A stretch of 64,000 nt of DNA from an uncultured Caldilineaceae bacterium (GTDB taxonomy: Bacteria > Chloroflexota > Anaerolineae > Caldilineales > Caldilineaceae). Below are positions 44,871 to 53,208 of the stretch, piece after piece. Position 1 is the first letter of the stretch. The number at the start of each line of letters is the position of its first letter. The translations under genes were made by a program, and so were the position numbers. Under the pieces are notes generated by a model. That model did not search any database. It saw only the letters and a program-made list of their open reading frames with translations, and was not told where the DNA came from. Location of the stretch: NCBI GenBank assembly GCA_951812725.1, contig OX638330.1, positions 1,426,001-1,490,000 of the forward strand, in the 5' to 3' direction.

Positions 44871-45809
44871 TCAGGCTTTCAAGCCGCCGGCGGTCAGGCC
44901 GCGCACATAGTGTCTCATGCCGAATGAAAACAGAACGATCAGGGGAATGGCGGCCAGGATGTAGCCGGCCATCTGCGGGCCGAGGTCGGTGACGCCGATT
45001 TCGGAGGTAAACTGGGTCAGGGCTACTGCCACGACCTGGCGTTTCGGGCTTGAGATGACGACCAAGGGCCACATGAACTGGTTGTATGTCGTCACAAGCC
45101 TGACGACCGCGACTGTCACCAGGATGGGCGCGGACAAGGGAACTGCGATCCTTATAAAACTCTGTAGTTCGCTTGCGCCGTCGATGCGGGCGGCGTCGAA
45201 AAACTCCTCCGGCAGGGTAGCGAAAAAGCTGCGGCAGAGTAGCAGGGCAAACACCTGCCCGCCTGACGTCCACGGCAGAATCAGTGCCCAGTAGGTGTTC
45301 TCCAACCCCATATTGAGGATAAGCACATAGGCGGGGATGAGCGTCAGAATGGGAGGAATCATCAGCAGGGCAAGGATACCTGTATAGAGCATCTCCTTGC
45401 CAGGAAAACGGTGGCGGGCGAAAACGTAGCCGCTCAGGCTGGCGAGCACAACTGTTGCCGTGGTGGAAGTGCCGGAAGTCAGAATGGAATTGAGGATTGA
45501 CCGCCAGATCGCGAGTGAACCAAGAGTGAAGTTCACCCAGCGATATGGATTGGGCAGGGACCAGAATCGCCCGTAGATCTGGCCGTTGTCCTTAAGAGCG
45601 AGCACAATCAGGTAGAGAATAGGGATGAACGTGATAAAAAGCAGTATGATCAATATGGCATACAGGATTATCTGCCCGCCGTTAAACTTGGGGGCTTTGA
45701 AGAGGGAGGTCGACGCGTACATGCTCCCCCCTTCGGTTTCGCCGCTCTGGTTGTCCCCGGTGACCGGAAGAGGCTGTTCCGACTCTTTTTGTCCCTGTGC
45801 CGATACCAT
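44871..45809 (-). CDS. carbohydrate ABC transporter permease, MalG type
   Basis: 312 aa inner-membrane permease with six predicted membrane segments and the cytoplasmic EAA loop (EEFFDAARIDGASELQSFIRIAVPLSAP) that docks the ATPase. About 40 hydrophilic residues precede the first segment. Start 45809 has GAGG seven bases upstream and follows the preceding stop by one base; an upstream ATG (45821) would overlap it. No ATPase gene is in the operon, so a shared MsiK/UgpC-like ATPase encoded elsewhere must serve it. Confidence 0.9.
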   Translation of the reverse strand: MVSAQGQKESEQPLPVTGDNQSGETEGGSMYASTSLFKAPKFNGGQIILYAILIILLFITFIPILYLIVLALKDNGQIYGRFWSLPNPYRWVNFTLGSLAIWRSILNSILTSGTSTTATVVLASLSGYVFARHRFPGKEMLYTGILALLMIPPILTLIPAYVLILNMGLENTYWALILPWTSGGQVFALLLCRSFFATLPEEFFDAARIDGASELQSFIRIAVPLSAPILVTVAVVRLVTTYNQFMWPLVVISSPKRQVVAVALTQFTSEIGVTDLGPQMAGYILAAIPLIVLFSFGMRHYVRGLTAGGLKA

Positions 45810-45810
45810 T

Positions 45811-47829
45811 TCAGGCCTCATATTCGGTGGAGGAACGGACGTATCGCATATTAATGATCGTGCCCGCAAGAATTATCAAGAAGAGAATCATGCCGATGGC
45901 CGAAGCTACTCCCATGCGGTCCATGCGCATTGCCTGGTAGTAGAGTTCCAGCGCAGGTGTGTAGGTGGCTGCGCCAGGGCCGCCGCCTGTTGTCAGGAAG
46001 ACAAGCTCGAAGGTCTGAACGGCATTGATGAAATTGAGAATCAGGAGCAGCTTGATCTGGCCCATGAGCAGGGGCAGGTCGATAGTCCAGAAGCGGCGCC
46101 AGGTGCTGGCTCCGTCGACGAGACTGGCGTCGATGATTTCGTTGGAGATCGAGATGAGGCCGCCATAAAATATGAGCAGAGCGAATGCGTTTACCCAGGG
46201 AACGCCGATAAAGATAATGGCGCCCAGAGATACGCTGGCATCTCCGTACCAGACGCGTGTCAGGTTTTCCAAGCCGAAGAGTTTAAGGCTTTCGTTGAGG
46301 AGGCCGATGGCGGGATCGTAGATGTTGTTCCAGACGAGGATCTCGACCACTGCCGGCAGAACGATGGGCACGACGAAGAGGGTTCGGAACCAATACTGTG
46401 AGAATTTGTTACGCACATTGAAGATTAATTCTGCTACCAACAGCGGAAAAGTCATTGTCTTTATGATCGAGACAACGACCAGGATGCCGGCGTTGCGGAA
46501 GCCGGAGAGGAAGAAATGATCTTCCAATAGGGATTGAAAATTGGCAATCCCCACCCATTCCGTGCTGACACCGGGACTCCATTTGGTGAATGCATGATAG
46601 AGGCCGGAGAAGGCAGGATAGTAGTTAAAGGTCAGCAGAAGGAGCAATGTCGGCAGGATTAGCAGGTAGGAAAGCCGCGCCCTCCACATGGTTTGCAGGA
46701 GGCCGATGGGTCCAGCCGCGCTGCGTTGGTAGATCAACTGGCCTGAGGCGGTGTTGCGGGCGGCCCATGTGGCCAGCAGGATCAGCAGCGCGAATACGCC
46801 TACCAGAATGATAATGAGTCTCTGCCGTTGGGCTGTCGACCGGGCGGCTCCAGTCACGGCCGCGGCCCGGTCGTAATAGCGGGCCGCGCCGGCGATGGTT
46901 CCGATGGCCAAACGGCTGCCATCTCCAGCCAGTGCGACGCTCAACACATCATCATCTTGCCTGAAGCGGTGGGTGAGTGCGCCATCGCCGGCAAGCAGAT
47001 AGGCGCTGCCGTCCTCCGAGCCGACAAGGGCGGTGGAGCCGTCGGCGGCAAGCGCGACGCCGACTATTGTATCCTCGGCCTCAAAGCGCCAGATTTCATT
47101 TCCATTGGCGCCATTCAGAAGGATTGCAGTGCCGTCTTCCGTACCCGCCAGAATGCGGGCGCCGTTCGGCGTGACCGAAACGGACAGGACGCTGTAGTCC
47201 AGACCGGCCTGTAGCAGCGCCTTGCCTGTGCGGCTGTAGATGGTGATCAGCCCGTCACTGGAGCCAACTACGACGCGGGCCTGTTCGCCACTGCCGTAAA
47301 TGTCAACTGCCTCTACACCAATGCCCAACACTTCCTGCCAGACGATGTTTCCCTCACCGTCAAGGACATAGACGGTCAGATCATCGGATGTTGCGGCGAC
47401 GAGTGAGCCGTCACTGGCGACTGCCGCATTGTTCATCGGCCGGGAAGCCTTGTGCTTCCATAGTGTATTGCCGTCCCCGTCGAGCAGGTAGACGAAGCGA
47501 TCCTCTGATGCCACCGCCAGCCACTGCCCGTCTGGTGAGATGTCCACCCCGGAAATACTATTTTCGGCTTCGAATGGCCAGATTAATTCTCCTACATTGT
47601 CGAGCACTCGCAGCGTATTATCACGGCTGCCGATTACCACGCGGCCGCCGTCTGCCGTGAGAGCAAGCGCCTGTATGCGGTTTGCAGTGTCTTGACCCCA
47701 TAGCTGACCATCAGGGGACTGTGCGGCAAGAGGCAGAGCCAGGCCCAACAAGAGGGCAACGGCGAGGGCTATGCTGCATACTGCCGGTCTGAGGCGGATG
47801 GCGCTACTGGCTGAACGCCAACACGACAT
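45811..47829 (-). CDS. MalF-type ABC permease with N-terminal seven-bladed propeller
   Basis: 672 aa fusion. A signal peptide (1-37) is followed by seven WD40/PQQ-like repeats of about 40 residues (45-322; recurring ADG/PDG...V..GS.D......LD..G...W). Then come a membrane segment (338-355) and a complete MalF-like permease (about 384-672) with the EAA loop ending in DGASTWRRFWTIDLPLL. The propeller should face the outside beside the solute-binding protein. Start 47829 has AGGAG four bases upstream but lies in a perfect hairpin; ATGs at 47853 and 47913 are in frame and possible. I know of no standard ABC importer with this design. Confidence 0.85.
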   Translation of the reverse strand: MSCWRSASSAIRLRPAVCSIALAVALLLGLALPLAAQSPDGQLWGQDTANRIQALALTADGGRVVIGSRDNTLRVLDNVGELIWPFEAENSISGVDISPDGQWLAVASEDRFVYLLDGDGNTLWKHKASRPMNNAAVASDGSLVAATSDDLTVYVLDGEGNIVWQEVLGIGVEAVDIYGSGEQARVVVGSSDGLITIYSRTGKALLQAGLDYSVLSVSVTPNGARILAGTEDGTAILLNGANGNEIWRFEAEDTIVGVALAADGSTALVGSEDGSAYLLAGDGALTHRFRQDDDVLSVALAGDGSRLAIGTIAGAARYYDRAAAVTGAARSTAQRQRLIIILVGVFALLILLATWAARNTASGQLIYQRSAAGPIGLLQTMWRARLSYLLILPTLLLLLTFNYYPAFSGLYHAFTKWSPGVSTEWVGIANFQSLLEDHFFLSGFRNAGILVVVSIIKTMTFPLLVAELIFNVRNKFSQYWFRTLFVVPIVLPAVVEILVWNNIYDPAIGLLNESLKLFGLENLTRVWYGDASVSLGAIIFIGVPWVNAFALLIFYGGLISISNEIIDASLVDGASTWRRFWTIDLPLLMGQIKLLLILNFINAVQTFELVFLTTGGGPGAATYTPALELYYQAMRMDRMGVASAIGMILFLIILAGTIINMRYVRSSTEYEA

Positions 47830-47856
47830 GCCGCTCCTGTGCAGGAGCGGCATGTC
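47825..47856 (-). promoter_or_regulatory. perfect 14-bp hairpin masking the permease RBS and start codon
   Basis: GACATGCCGCTCCT (47825-47838), four-base loop, AGGAGCGGCATGTC (47843-47856). In the mRNA the 3' arm contains both AGGAG and the AUG of the propeller-permease gene. No T-run follows, so it is not an intrinsic terminator. It would keep permease translation below that of the solute-binding protein, or be opened by coupled translation from upstream. If translation starts at 47913 the hairpin lies inside the gene. Confidence 0.65.
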
Positions 47857-47944
47857 TGGTGAACCATATTGTGAACGAGCTTTCGCCCGTACGCGATACA
47901 AGGAAGACGCCATAGTTAGTCGTTAGCGTAAGCTGGACATCTAT

Positions 47945-47967
47945 CCGTCGTCCGAGAAGGACGGCGG
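47945..47967 (-). promoter_or_regulatory. hairpin just after the solute-binding protein gene
   Basis: CCGTCGTCC (47945-47953), loop GAGAA, GGACGGCGG (47959-47967): eight of nine pairs, 10 bases after the stop codon. Position and lack of a T-run suggest a 3' mRNA-stabilising hairpin of the kind seen after malE-like genes. Confidence 0.5.
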
Positions 47968-47977
47968 ACTCTGTCTG

Positions 47978-49708
47978 TTAGTACGGTCCAGCAGCGACCC
48001 AACCCGGCGGTCGTTTTTCAGGGCTGTCCAGGTCTTCGTGCGTCAGGTTGAGGAATTCCAACAGACCATCAAAGTTGTCTTCGAGCAGAGACTGATAGTC
48101 GGCGGCGAACTCTTCGGCCGTCAGCTTGCCTTCAAAGAACTCCTGAACCATGATCGACCATTCGCGTTTGGTTTCTTCATACTTGAAGAAACCGCGGGCG
48201 ACAGCGTCGCCTGGCGCGCCGGGCTTTTCATAGTTGCCGATGAAGACGCTCTGGGCGAAAATATCCTCCCATTTCCCCGGCAGCGAAACGTTCTTGATCA
48301 GGGGCGGACCAGCGATGCCACCCTGGAGGTTCTCGGTATCCAGTTTGTTCTCGAGGAAGATCTGCATCCCTTGGGGGCTGGTCCAGAACATGACAAAGTC
48401 GACTTCGAGGTCATTCTGGGCGCGGTCTTTGAGCGGCAAGGCCAGGTAACCTGAGGTCAACTCATTGGCGCGCGCAGTGCCCTGCACGCACTCTCCTTCG
48501 ATTGTCGGGAAGGCAAAGCGCCCGTATTCGAACTCGACAGCTGCGGCCGAATCCTCTTCGGTTACTTCAGCCTGACCACCGTACTCACCCTGGGCCAGCG
48601 AGCGGATGTCCTTGGGCAAGCTGGTGTAGATACCGCCGTGCACCATGCGCATGGAAGCTCTCTGGGTCAGGAAGAGCGGGTAAGCATCGGTCATGCCGGT
48701 CCAACCTTCGGGCACGAAGCCGTTCGCCGTTTTGAAGATGCGCCCGACCTGGGTCATCATTTCGACGGTGCATTCGTTGTTGAAGTTGATATCGCCTTCA
48801 CGCAATGCCTGGAGGTGACGGGCGATGTTGACTGAGACACGGTCGGGGTCGTCATTGCGGACGTCGGTGGGATCGTATGTCCACGTGTCGTCGATCCCCT
48901 CGCGGAAGCACCAGTCGCCATCCTGGCACTGGATGATCTGCAGGTCGTCGCGGTGGTACTGGTCCATGGCGGAGCGCATCAGCCAAGGCATGCGGCCGCC
49001 GCCCCAAATCTGCTCAGTTGTACCTTCAATGGCGATTGGGATGAGGCCGGCGTCGCGCAGCTTCTCGTTCCACTCGACAAACTGATCCCAGGTGGGGCGC
49101 GGCGGAACATCGGTAATGCCGGCCTGTTCAAAGTGATCCTTGTTGTAGATCCAGAAGGTCTGGACCGATTGGTAAGGCATGGTGAACATCTGGCCGGTGT
49201 TGGGATCGCGTACCAGGTTCAAACCCCACTCTTGGAAGCTATCCACCCATTTGTCACCCGTATACGGATTCACTTTGTTGAGGTACTGTCCCCAGTCGAC
49301 CAGGCGGCCTTCCTGGGCGAATTCCCGCAAGTGGGGCGACTCGATCAGCGAAACGCGCGGCACCTCCGACGTGAATTGGGAGCGAATCCACTGGAGATAG
49401 GCGTCCACGGCCGGCGGCTTAAGCTCGACCAGGACGTCGACATCCGGGTGCATCTCCATGTAGGCATCGGCAATCGCCTGGTAGGTCTGCACGTCGTTCG
49501 AAGCGATGCTGATGACGACTTCGCCGCTCATCTCCATCGCTTCTTCTTCGGATTCTTCGATCTCGACGACCTCTTCATCAGCGGGCGCCGCTTCTTCGGC
49601 GGCGGGCGCTTCTCCGGCCATGCCGCCGTCTGCAGGCGCGCCGCAAGCCGCGAGGATGACCAGCGCCAACAGCAGGAGCAGGCCGAGACCGGTTCGGTAA
49701 AGTTTCAT
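47978..49708 (-). CDS. carbohydrate ABC transporter substrate-binding lipoprotein
   Basis: 576 aa family-1 solute-binding protein. Signal peptide ends in LAAC with lipid-bearing Cys22, then a surface tether rich in Ala, Glu and Gly (23-58). The mature domain starts VVISIASNDVQTYQAIADAYMEMHPDVDV and has the typical MPYQSVQTFWIYNKDHFEQAG hinge. GAAAGGAAAAAG precedes the ATG. It delivers a sugar or polyol to the two downstream permeases. Confidence 0.93.
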   Translation of the reverse strand: MKLYRTGLGLLLLLALVILAACGAPADGGMAGEAPAAEEAAPADEEVVEIEESEEEAMEMSGEVVISIASNDVQTYQAIADAYMEMHPDVDVLVELKPPAVDAYLQWIRSQFTSEVPRVSLIESPHLREFAQEGRLVDWGQYLNKVNPYTGDKWVDSFQEWGLNLVRDPNTGQMFTMPYQSVQTFWIYNKDHFEQAGITDVPPRPTWDQFVEWNEKLRDAGLIPIAIEGTTEQIWGGGRMPWLMRSAMDQYHRDDLQIIQCQDGDWCFREGIDDTWTYDPTDVRNDDPDRVSVNIARHLQALREGDINFNNECTVEMMTQVGRIFKTANGFVPEGWTGMTDAYPLFLTQRASMRMVHGGIYTSLPKDIRSLAQGEYGGQAEVTEEDSAAAVEFEYGRFAFPTIEGECVQGTARANELTSGYLALPLKDRAQNDLEVDFVMFWTSPQGMQIFLENKLDTENLQGGIAGPPLIKNVSLPGKWEDIFAQSVFIGNYEKPGAPGDAVARGFFKYEETKREWSIMVQEFFEGKLTAEEFAADYQSLLEDNFDGLLEFLNLTHEDLDSPEKRPPGWVAAGPY

Positions 49709-49804
49709 TGACTTTTTCCTTTCGTTGTGACTGCAATGATTACGATTTCGTGCTTTGCGCTCTATGTCGCAAGAGGCCGAAACAGGCCAGTGGAATGTTT
49801 GTGA

Positions 49805-50590
49805 TCAATCCTCCGCAAAAGGAAAGGTACCTTCGTAACCGAGCGTGTCCAATGTGAACTGCGGGTTGCTGACAAACTTGATGCCGGGAAACATCGGATT
49901 CTGCTGGTAGTGAAGGACGATGTTGGCGCGAATCTCGCCTTCCGGATCCGGTCCCATCTTTGCGCCCTGGTGAGGAATATGGCTGTAGAATACGACCGCG
50001 TCACCCGCCATCGGATACAAATGAGCCAAATCTTGCTGGTCGCACCAGCTCTGGAAGGGATCGTTACGATCCTCGGTATAGCGCAGGAAGGGGATCAGGT
50101 CCTCAGGTACGGGCCGGTCGAAGTAGTTCTTGACGAAGGTCAGTCGCGCTCGGTCGGGTGTGTTGTCGGTCAAATAGAAAGTGGAGTTCAGACAAAGGCC
50201 ACGGGTTGGATTCTGCGATTCGGATTTTTCCACCTGGTAGTAATAGTCGGAGAAATCCATGTGCCATTCCTGCAGGTACTCCGCCGGGTTGACGTGGGCG
50301 CGCAAACTGCGCAGCTGGCACTGCTTTCCCATAACGGCGTGCAGGTAGGGGGCAACGCTTTCGTGTCCAATCAGCTCGCCTGACAACTGGGGCTCGAGGG
50401 CGAGCAGCTTCTCGAACGCAACATTGCCTACGCCGTTGCTGATTTCGTAGGCGCCGCGATCGTAGAGAGCGTACAGCACGGTCTTCCACTGTTCCACCCG
50501 CTCAGGGGGCAGCGCGTTGGGAATTAAGATGAAACCATCGCGGTTCAACTGATCGAGTTGCACCTGGATTTCTGGAGAGTGCTGGTCCAT
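49805..50590 (-). CDS. phytanoyl-CoA dioxygenase (PhyH) family protein
   Basis: 261 aa Fe(II)/2-oxoglutarate oxygenase. His110-x-Asp112 (EWHMDFSDYYY), distal His204 or His207 (FYSHIPHQG), Arg221 for 2-oxoglutarate. It lies between a Gfo/Idh dehydrogenase (22 bases upstream) and the solute-binding protein gene (96 bases downstream). It is thus part of the sugar-uptake operon and probably hydroxylates the imported compound or a derivative. Confidence 0.88.
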   Translation of the reverse strand: MDQHSPEIQVQLDQLNRDGFILIPNALPPERVEQWKTVLYALYDRGAYEISNGVGNVAFEKLLALEPQLSGELIGHESVAPYLHAVMGKQCQLRSLRAHVNPAEYLQEWHMDFSDYYYQVEKSESQNPTRGLCLNSTFYLTDNTPDRARLTFVKNYFDRPVPEDLIPFLRYTEDRNDPFQSWCDQQDLAHLYPMAGDAVVFYSHIPHQGAKMGPDPEGEIRANIVLHYQQNPMFPGIKFVSNPQFTLDTLGYEGTFPFAED

Positions 50591-50612
50591 TGTTCATCCT
50601 CGCAACGAATCG

Positions 50613-51611
50613 TCAGACGGCAGGCACATCTTCTGCTTTTCCGCTATGGTGAGAGCGGATGGCGGCCTCGATAATCTCCTGTACGGCCAGCCCTTCGCGG
50701 CCGGAGGCCTCGATTTCATCACGCGGCGCGCCGTCGTCCACCTGCTCAATCCAGCGGTTGATGCGGTTGGTGAAGGTGGCGTCGAAGCCGCTGAGGCCGC
50801 CCATAATGCTGTTGCGCACGACGGTCAGTTCGTCGCTCTGGCGGGGGTATAGTGTCAACTCCTGGTACAGGTTGTCGAGCACGAAGCGGCCGGCAGTCCC
50901 CATCACTTCGCAGCGTTCCAGGTTGTGCCGGGGGTTTGTATCGTAACTACCCGTCAGATGACCAACGACACCGTTGGCAAACTCCATGTTTACCTGAGCG
51001 TTAGAGTAGCAGACACGTCCCGGCGCCTGGTTGAAGAAGGCGTGGACGCGCTTCACGTCGCCACAGAAGTAGCGCATGATGTCGAGGCTGTGGGGGTGGA
51101 GAGCGCGAATATGGAACCAGGGCGACGTGTCGTTAGGGTTGCCGATCCACATCGTCATGTTCATAAGCAGCAGATCGCCCAGCTTGCCCTCATCCACCCA
51201 CTGCTTGGCTTTGGCAGCCGGCGGCACGAAGCGGTGGTTGAGGTTGATGCCGAAATAGAGGCCGGTCTCGTCGGCCTTGGCCGCCATTTCGCGGGCATGT
51301 TCGATGTTGTTGGAAATCGGTTTTTCGCATAATACATGCAGCCCTGCATGGAAGCATTCCATCACCGGTTCGTAGTGATGACCGCCGTTTTCGGGGCCGG
51401 CGGTGGTGACACTGACTGCATCCAGATCAACCGCGTCGAGCAGTTCCGGTACGCTGTAATAGGCTGGAACGCCAAAGCGCTCTGCGGCCGCGTCGGCAAT
51501 GCTCTTGTCCATATCACAGACTGCTAACAACTGTGCACGTTCGCTGGCCTGGTAGACGCCGGCGTGCGTTTTGCCTATGTTTCCCAATCCAATTATCGCT
51601 ACGTTCAGCAC
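50613..51611 (-). CDS. Gfo/Idh/MocA family oxidoreductase
   Basis: 332 aa, first gene of the sugar ABC operon. GLGNIG at 8-13 and EKP at 96-98; the C-terminal domain has HIRALHPHSLDIMRYFCGD. The start is GTG, with AGGAGG eight bases upstream. A good promoter lies 74-102 bases upstream. Two different dehydrogenases of this family bracket the operon. Confidence 0.9.
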   Translation of the reverse strand: MLNVAIIGLGNIGKTHAGVYQASERAQLLAVCDMDKSIADAAAERFGVPAYYSVPELLDAVDLDAVSVTTAGPENGGHHYEPVMECFHAGLHVLCEKPISNNIEHAREMAAKADETGLYFGINLNHRFVPPAAKAKQWVDEGKLGDLLLMNMTMWIGNPNDTSPWFHIRALHPHSLDIMRYFCGDVKRVHAFFNQAPGRVCYSNAQVNMEFANGVVGHLTGSYDTNPRHNLERCEVMGTAGRFVLDNLYQELTLYPRQSDELTVVRNSIMGGLSGFDATFTNRINRWIEQVDDGAPRDEIEASGREGLAVQEIIEAAIRSHHSGKAEDVPAV

Positions 51612-51684
51612 GAAGCATCCTCCTCAATGTGGAGCGGATTCGTATAGTCTACGGGCTGCGGGAGGGAAATCAAGAATGTTGGGA

Positions 51685-51713
51685 ATCCTAGCATAGCAGA
51701 AAAAAACTGTCAA
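51685..51713 (-). promoter_or_regulatory. sigma-70-type promoter of the sugar ABC operon
   Basis: On the minus strand: TTGACA (51713-51708), 17-base spacer, TAGGAT (51690-51685). Perfect -35, four of six -10 bases. It drives the six-gene row from the Gfo/Idh gene at 51611 to 43785. Confidence 0.65.
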
Positions 51714-51856
51714 TCAGGGTTGTGCAGGCATCCAGATTAGGGCTACCAATACCAAGGCTCCAAAATTGCCTACAAGGGGCGCTTTTACCTCTTTCAAGTA
51801 GCAACGCGATGCTATGAACCAAAGCGATACGTGTGTCCGGGAACAGGCGGCGACAG

Positions 51857-51912
51857 GTCGCGTTAGGTCTACAAATGTCGCGCTAAGTCTACAAAAGTCT
51901 ACAAATGTCGCG
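51857..51912. repeat. tandem 20-bp repeat
   Basis: Unit GTCGCGTTAGGTCTACAAAT (51857-51876), then GTCGCG..AA variant (51877-51896), half unit GTCTACAAAT (51897-51906) and GTCGCG (51907-51912). It lies about 145 bases upstream of the sugar-operon promoter in a 607-base gap (51612-52218) that holds no recognised gene. It could be a regulator-binding array; it is too short and lacks spacers for CRISPR. Confidence 0.7.
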
Positions 51913-52218
51913 TATATTTTTTTTTCTGAGAGGCACCTATTCTGCACTTTTCTAACGATGGCTGGCCAAATCAGTTAGACCAGGGGAAGACTAAAATGGG
52001 CGAGTTTCAAACACTCAACAGTCTTATTTGGCCTTCAGATTTTCTACTGGCGAGAGGAGCGGGTTCGCCATGACGTTGTTCTCTCGGCCAAGCTGCCAAA
52101 AAAATTGCTACTAATAATCCTGGAAATGTCATCACTATAGATGTTGGCATGGGACGCCGGCGCGGCAAACAGGCCAATTGACGCCGAGCCGAAGCCGCGA
52201 CAGGAATCTTCCTTTCTG

Positions 52219-53061
52219 CTATGATTGGGCGAACTGTTCTGCCAGTTTTTCCTCGTAGGGCTTGGCACGGTGGAAGATGAGCGGGTTCTGGCGGTCGTCG
52301 TCCAAAACATCCCCGATTTCGTAGCTGGCAAACTGTTCATCGGTGAGTATGTTCTGCTTACCATTAAAGGTGCAGCCATCGGGCATGAAGCCGCAGGTCA
52401 TGGCGCGCCGCCAGCCGGGCGTCATGTTGGCGCCGGCGCCGTGGGCTATCAGGCCGTTGTGGAAGGAACAGGAGCCGGCCTTCATCTCTGCGGGCACCGC
52501 CATCGTGTTCTTCCATTGGGGATAAATGCGAAAGATGTCGCTGATGTTTTCGCCGATACTGGAGTTTTCGAAAGTGGCCGTCTTGTGACTGCCGGGCAGG
52601 AAGTAGAGACAGCCGTTTTGGAGGGTGGCGTCGTCGAGCGCTACCCAGAGGCTGAGCGTTTCGCGGGAGGAGTAGGACCAGTAGGGATTGTCGAGATGCC
52701 AGCCGGTGGGGTTGGCCCAAGGCTGCTTTATCAACGCCTGGTCATGCCAGAGGCGGACGCCGTCGACGCCGGCCAGATCTGCGGCCATCTTGCCCAGGCG
52801 CGGGTCCAGAAGCAGCCGCTGCACGTCTGAATTGTCCTGCCACAGATTCACTCGCTGGACAAAGACATAGTCGTAGTAGGTTTCTTCACGGTCTTCGTCT
52901 ACTTCCTGGTTGTACATTCTTTGCTTTCCGCGCTGGCGCACTGCCCCATCCACGGCCTCCCGCCAGGATTCCAGTTCGTCCGGAGTGAGGAATTCGTGCT
53001 GGACGACGAATCCATTTTCCTGATAGAAGTCGATCTGTTCCTGGGTCAAATTTGTGTTCAT
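52219..53061 (-). CDS. phytanoyl-CoA dioxygenase (PhyH) family protein
   Basis: 280 aa oxygenase. His122-x-Asp124 (GWHLDNPYWSY), distal His207 (LIAHGAGANMTPGWRRA) and Arg218 match the Fe(II)/2-oxoglutarate site. It is downstream of the peptide-type ABC operon, but a strong terminator separates it from the solute-binding protein gene, so it probably needs its own promoter or read-through. RBS GAGGG precedes the ATG. Confidence 0.9.
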   Translation of the reverse strand: MNTNLTQEQIDFYQENGFVVQHEFLTPDELESWREAVDGAVRQRGKQRMYNQEVDEDREETYYDYVFVQRVNLWQDNSDVQRLLLDPRLGKMAADLAGVDGVRLWHDQALIKQPWANPTGWHLDNPYWSYSSRETLSLWVALDDATLQNGCLYFLPGSHKTATFENSSIGENISDIFRIYPQWKNTMAVPAEMKAGSCSFHNGLIAHGAGANMTPGWRRAMTCGFMPDGCTFNGKQNILTDEQFASYEIGDVLDDDRQNPLIFHRAKPYEEKLAEQFAQS

Positions 53062-53130
53062 GCTGCCCTCACTGGTGGCGCAGGCTTCGTGCCCGCCTGT
53101 CTTCTGGACCGGCTATTGAATTCGCCGGGG

Positions 53131-53168
53131 AAAAAAGAGAAGGGCCGACACAGGTGTGCCGGCCCTTC
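53131..53168 (-). terminator. intrinsic terminator of the peptide/oligosaccharide ABC operon
   Basis: On the minus strand a 9-bp GC-rich stem (GAAGGGCCG/CGGCCCTTC, 53139-53168), with further pairing ACA/TGT toward the loop, is followed by TCTTTTTT. It lies 40 bases after the stop of the solute-binding protein gene. Confidence 0.85.
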
Positions 53169-53208
53169 CTGCTGTCAATTCACGATGCGGCTAGCTTCGC
53201 CGTTTCGT

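Noticed and set aside
51857..51912. Short repeats as a CRISPR array
   Set aside because: Units abut without unique spacers, and no cas genes are present; the heptamer arrays are rejected for the same reason.
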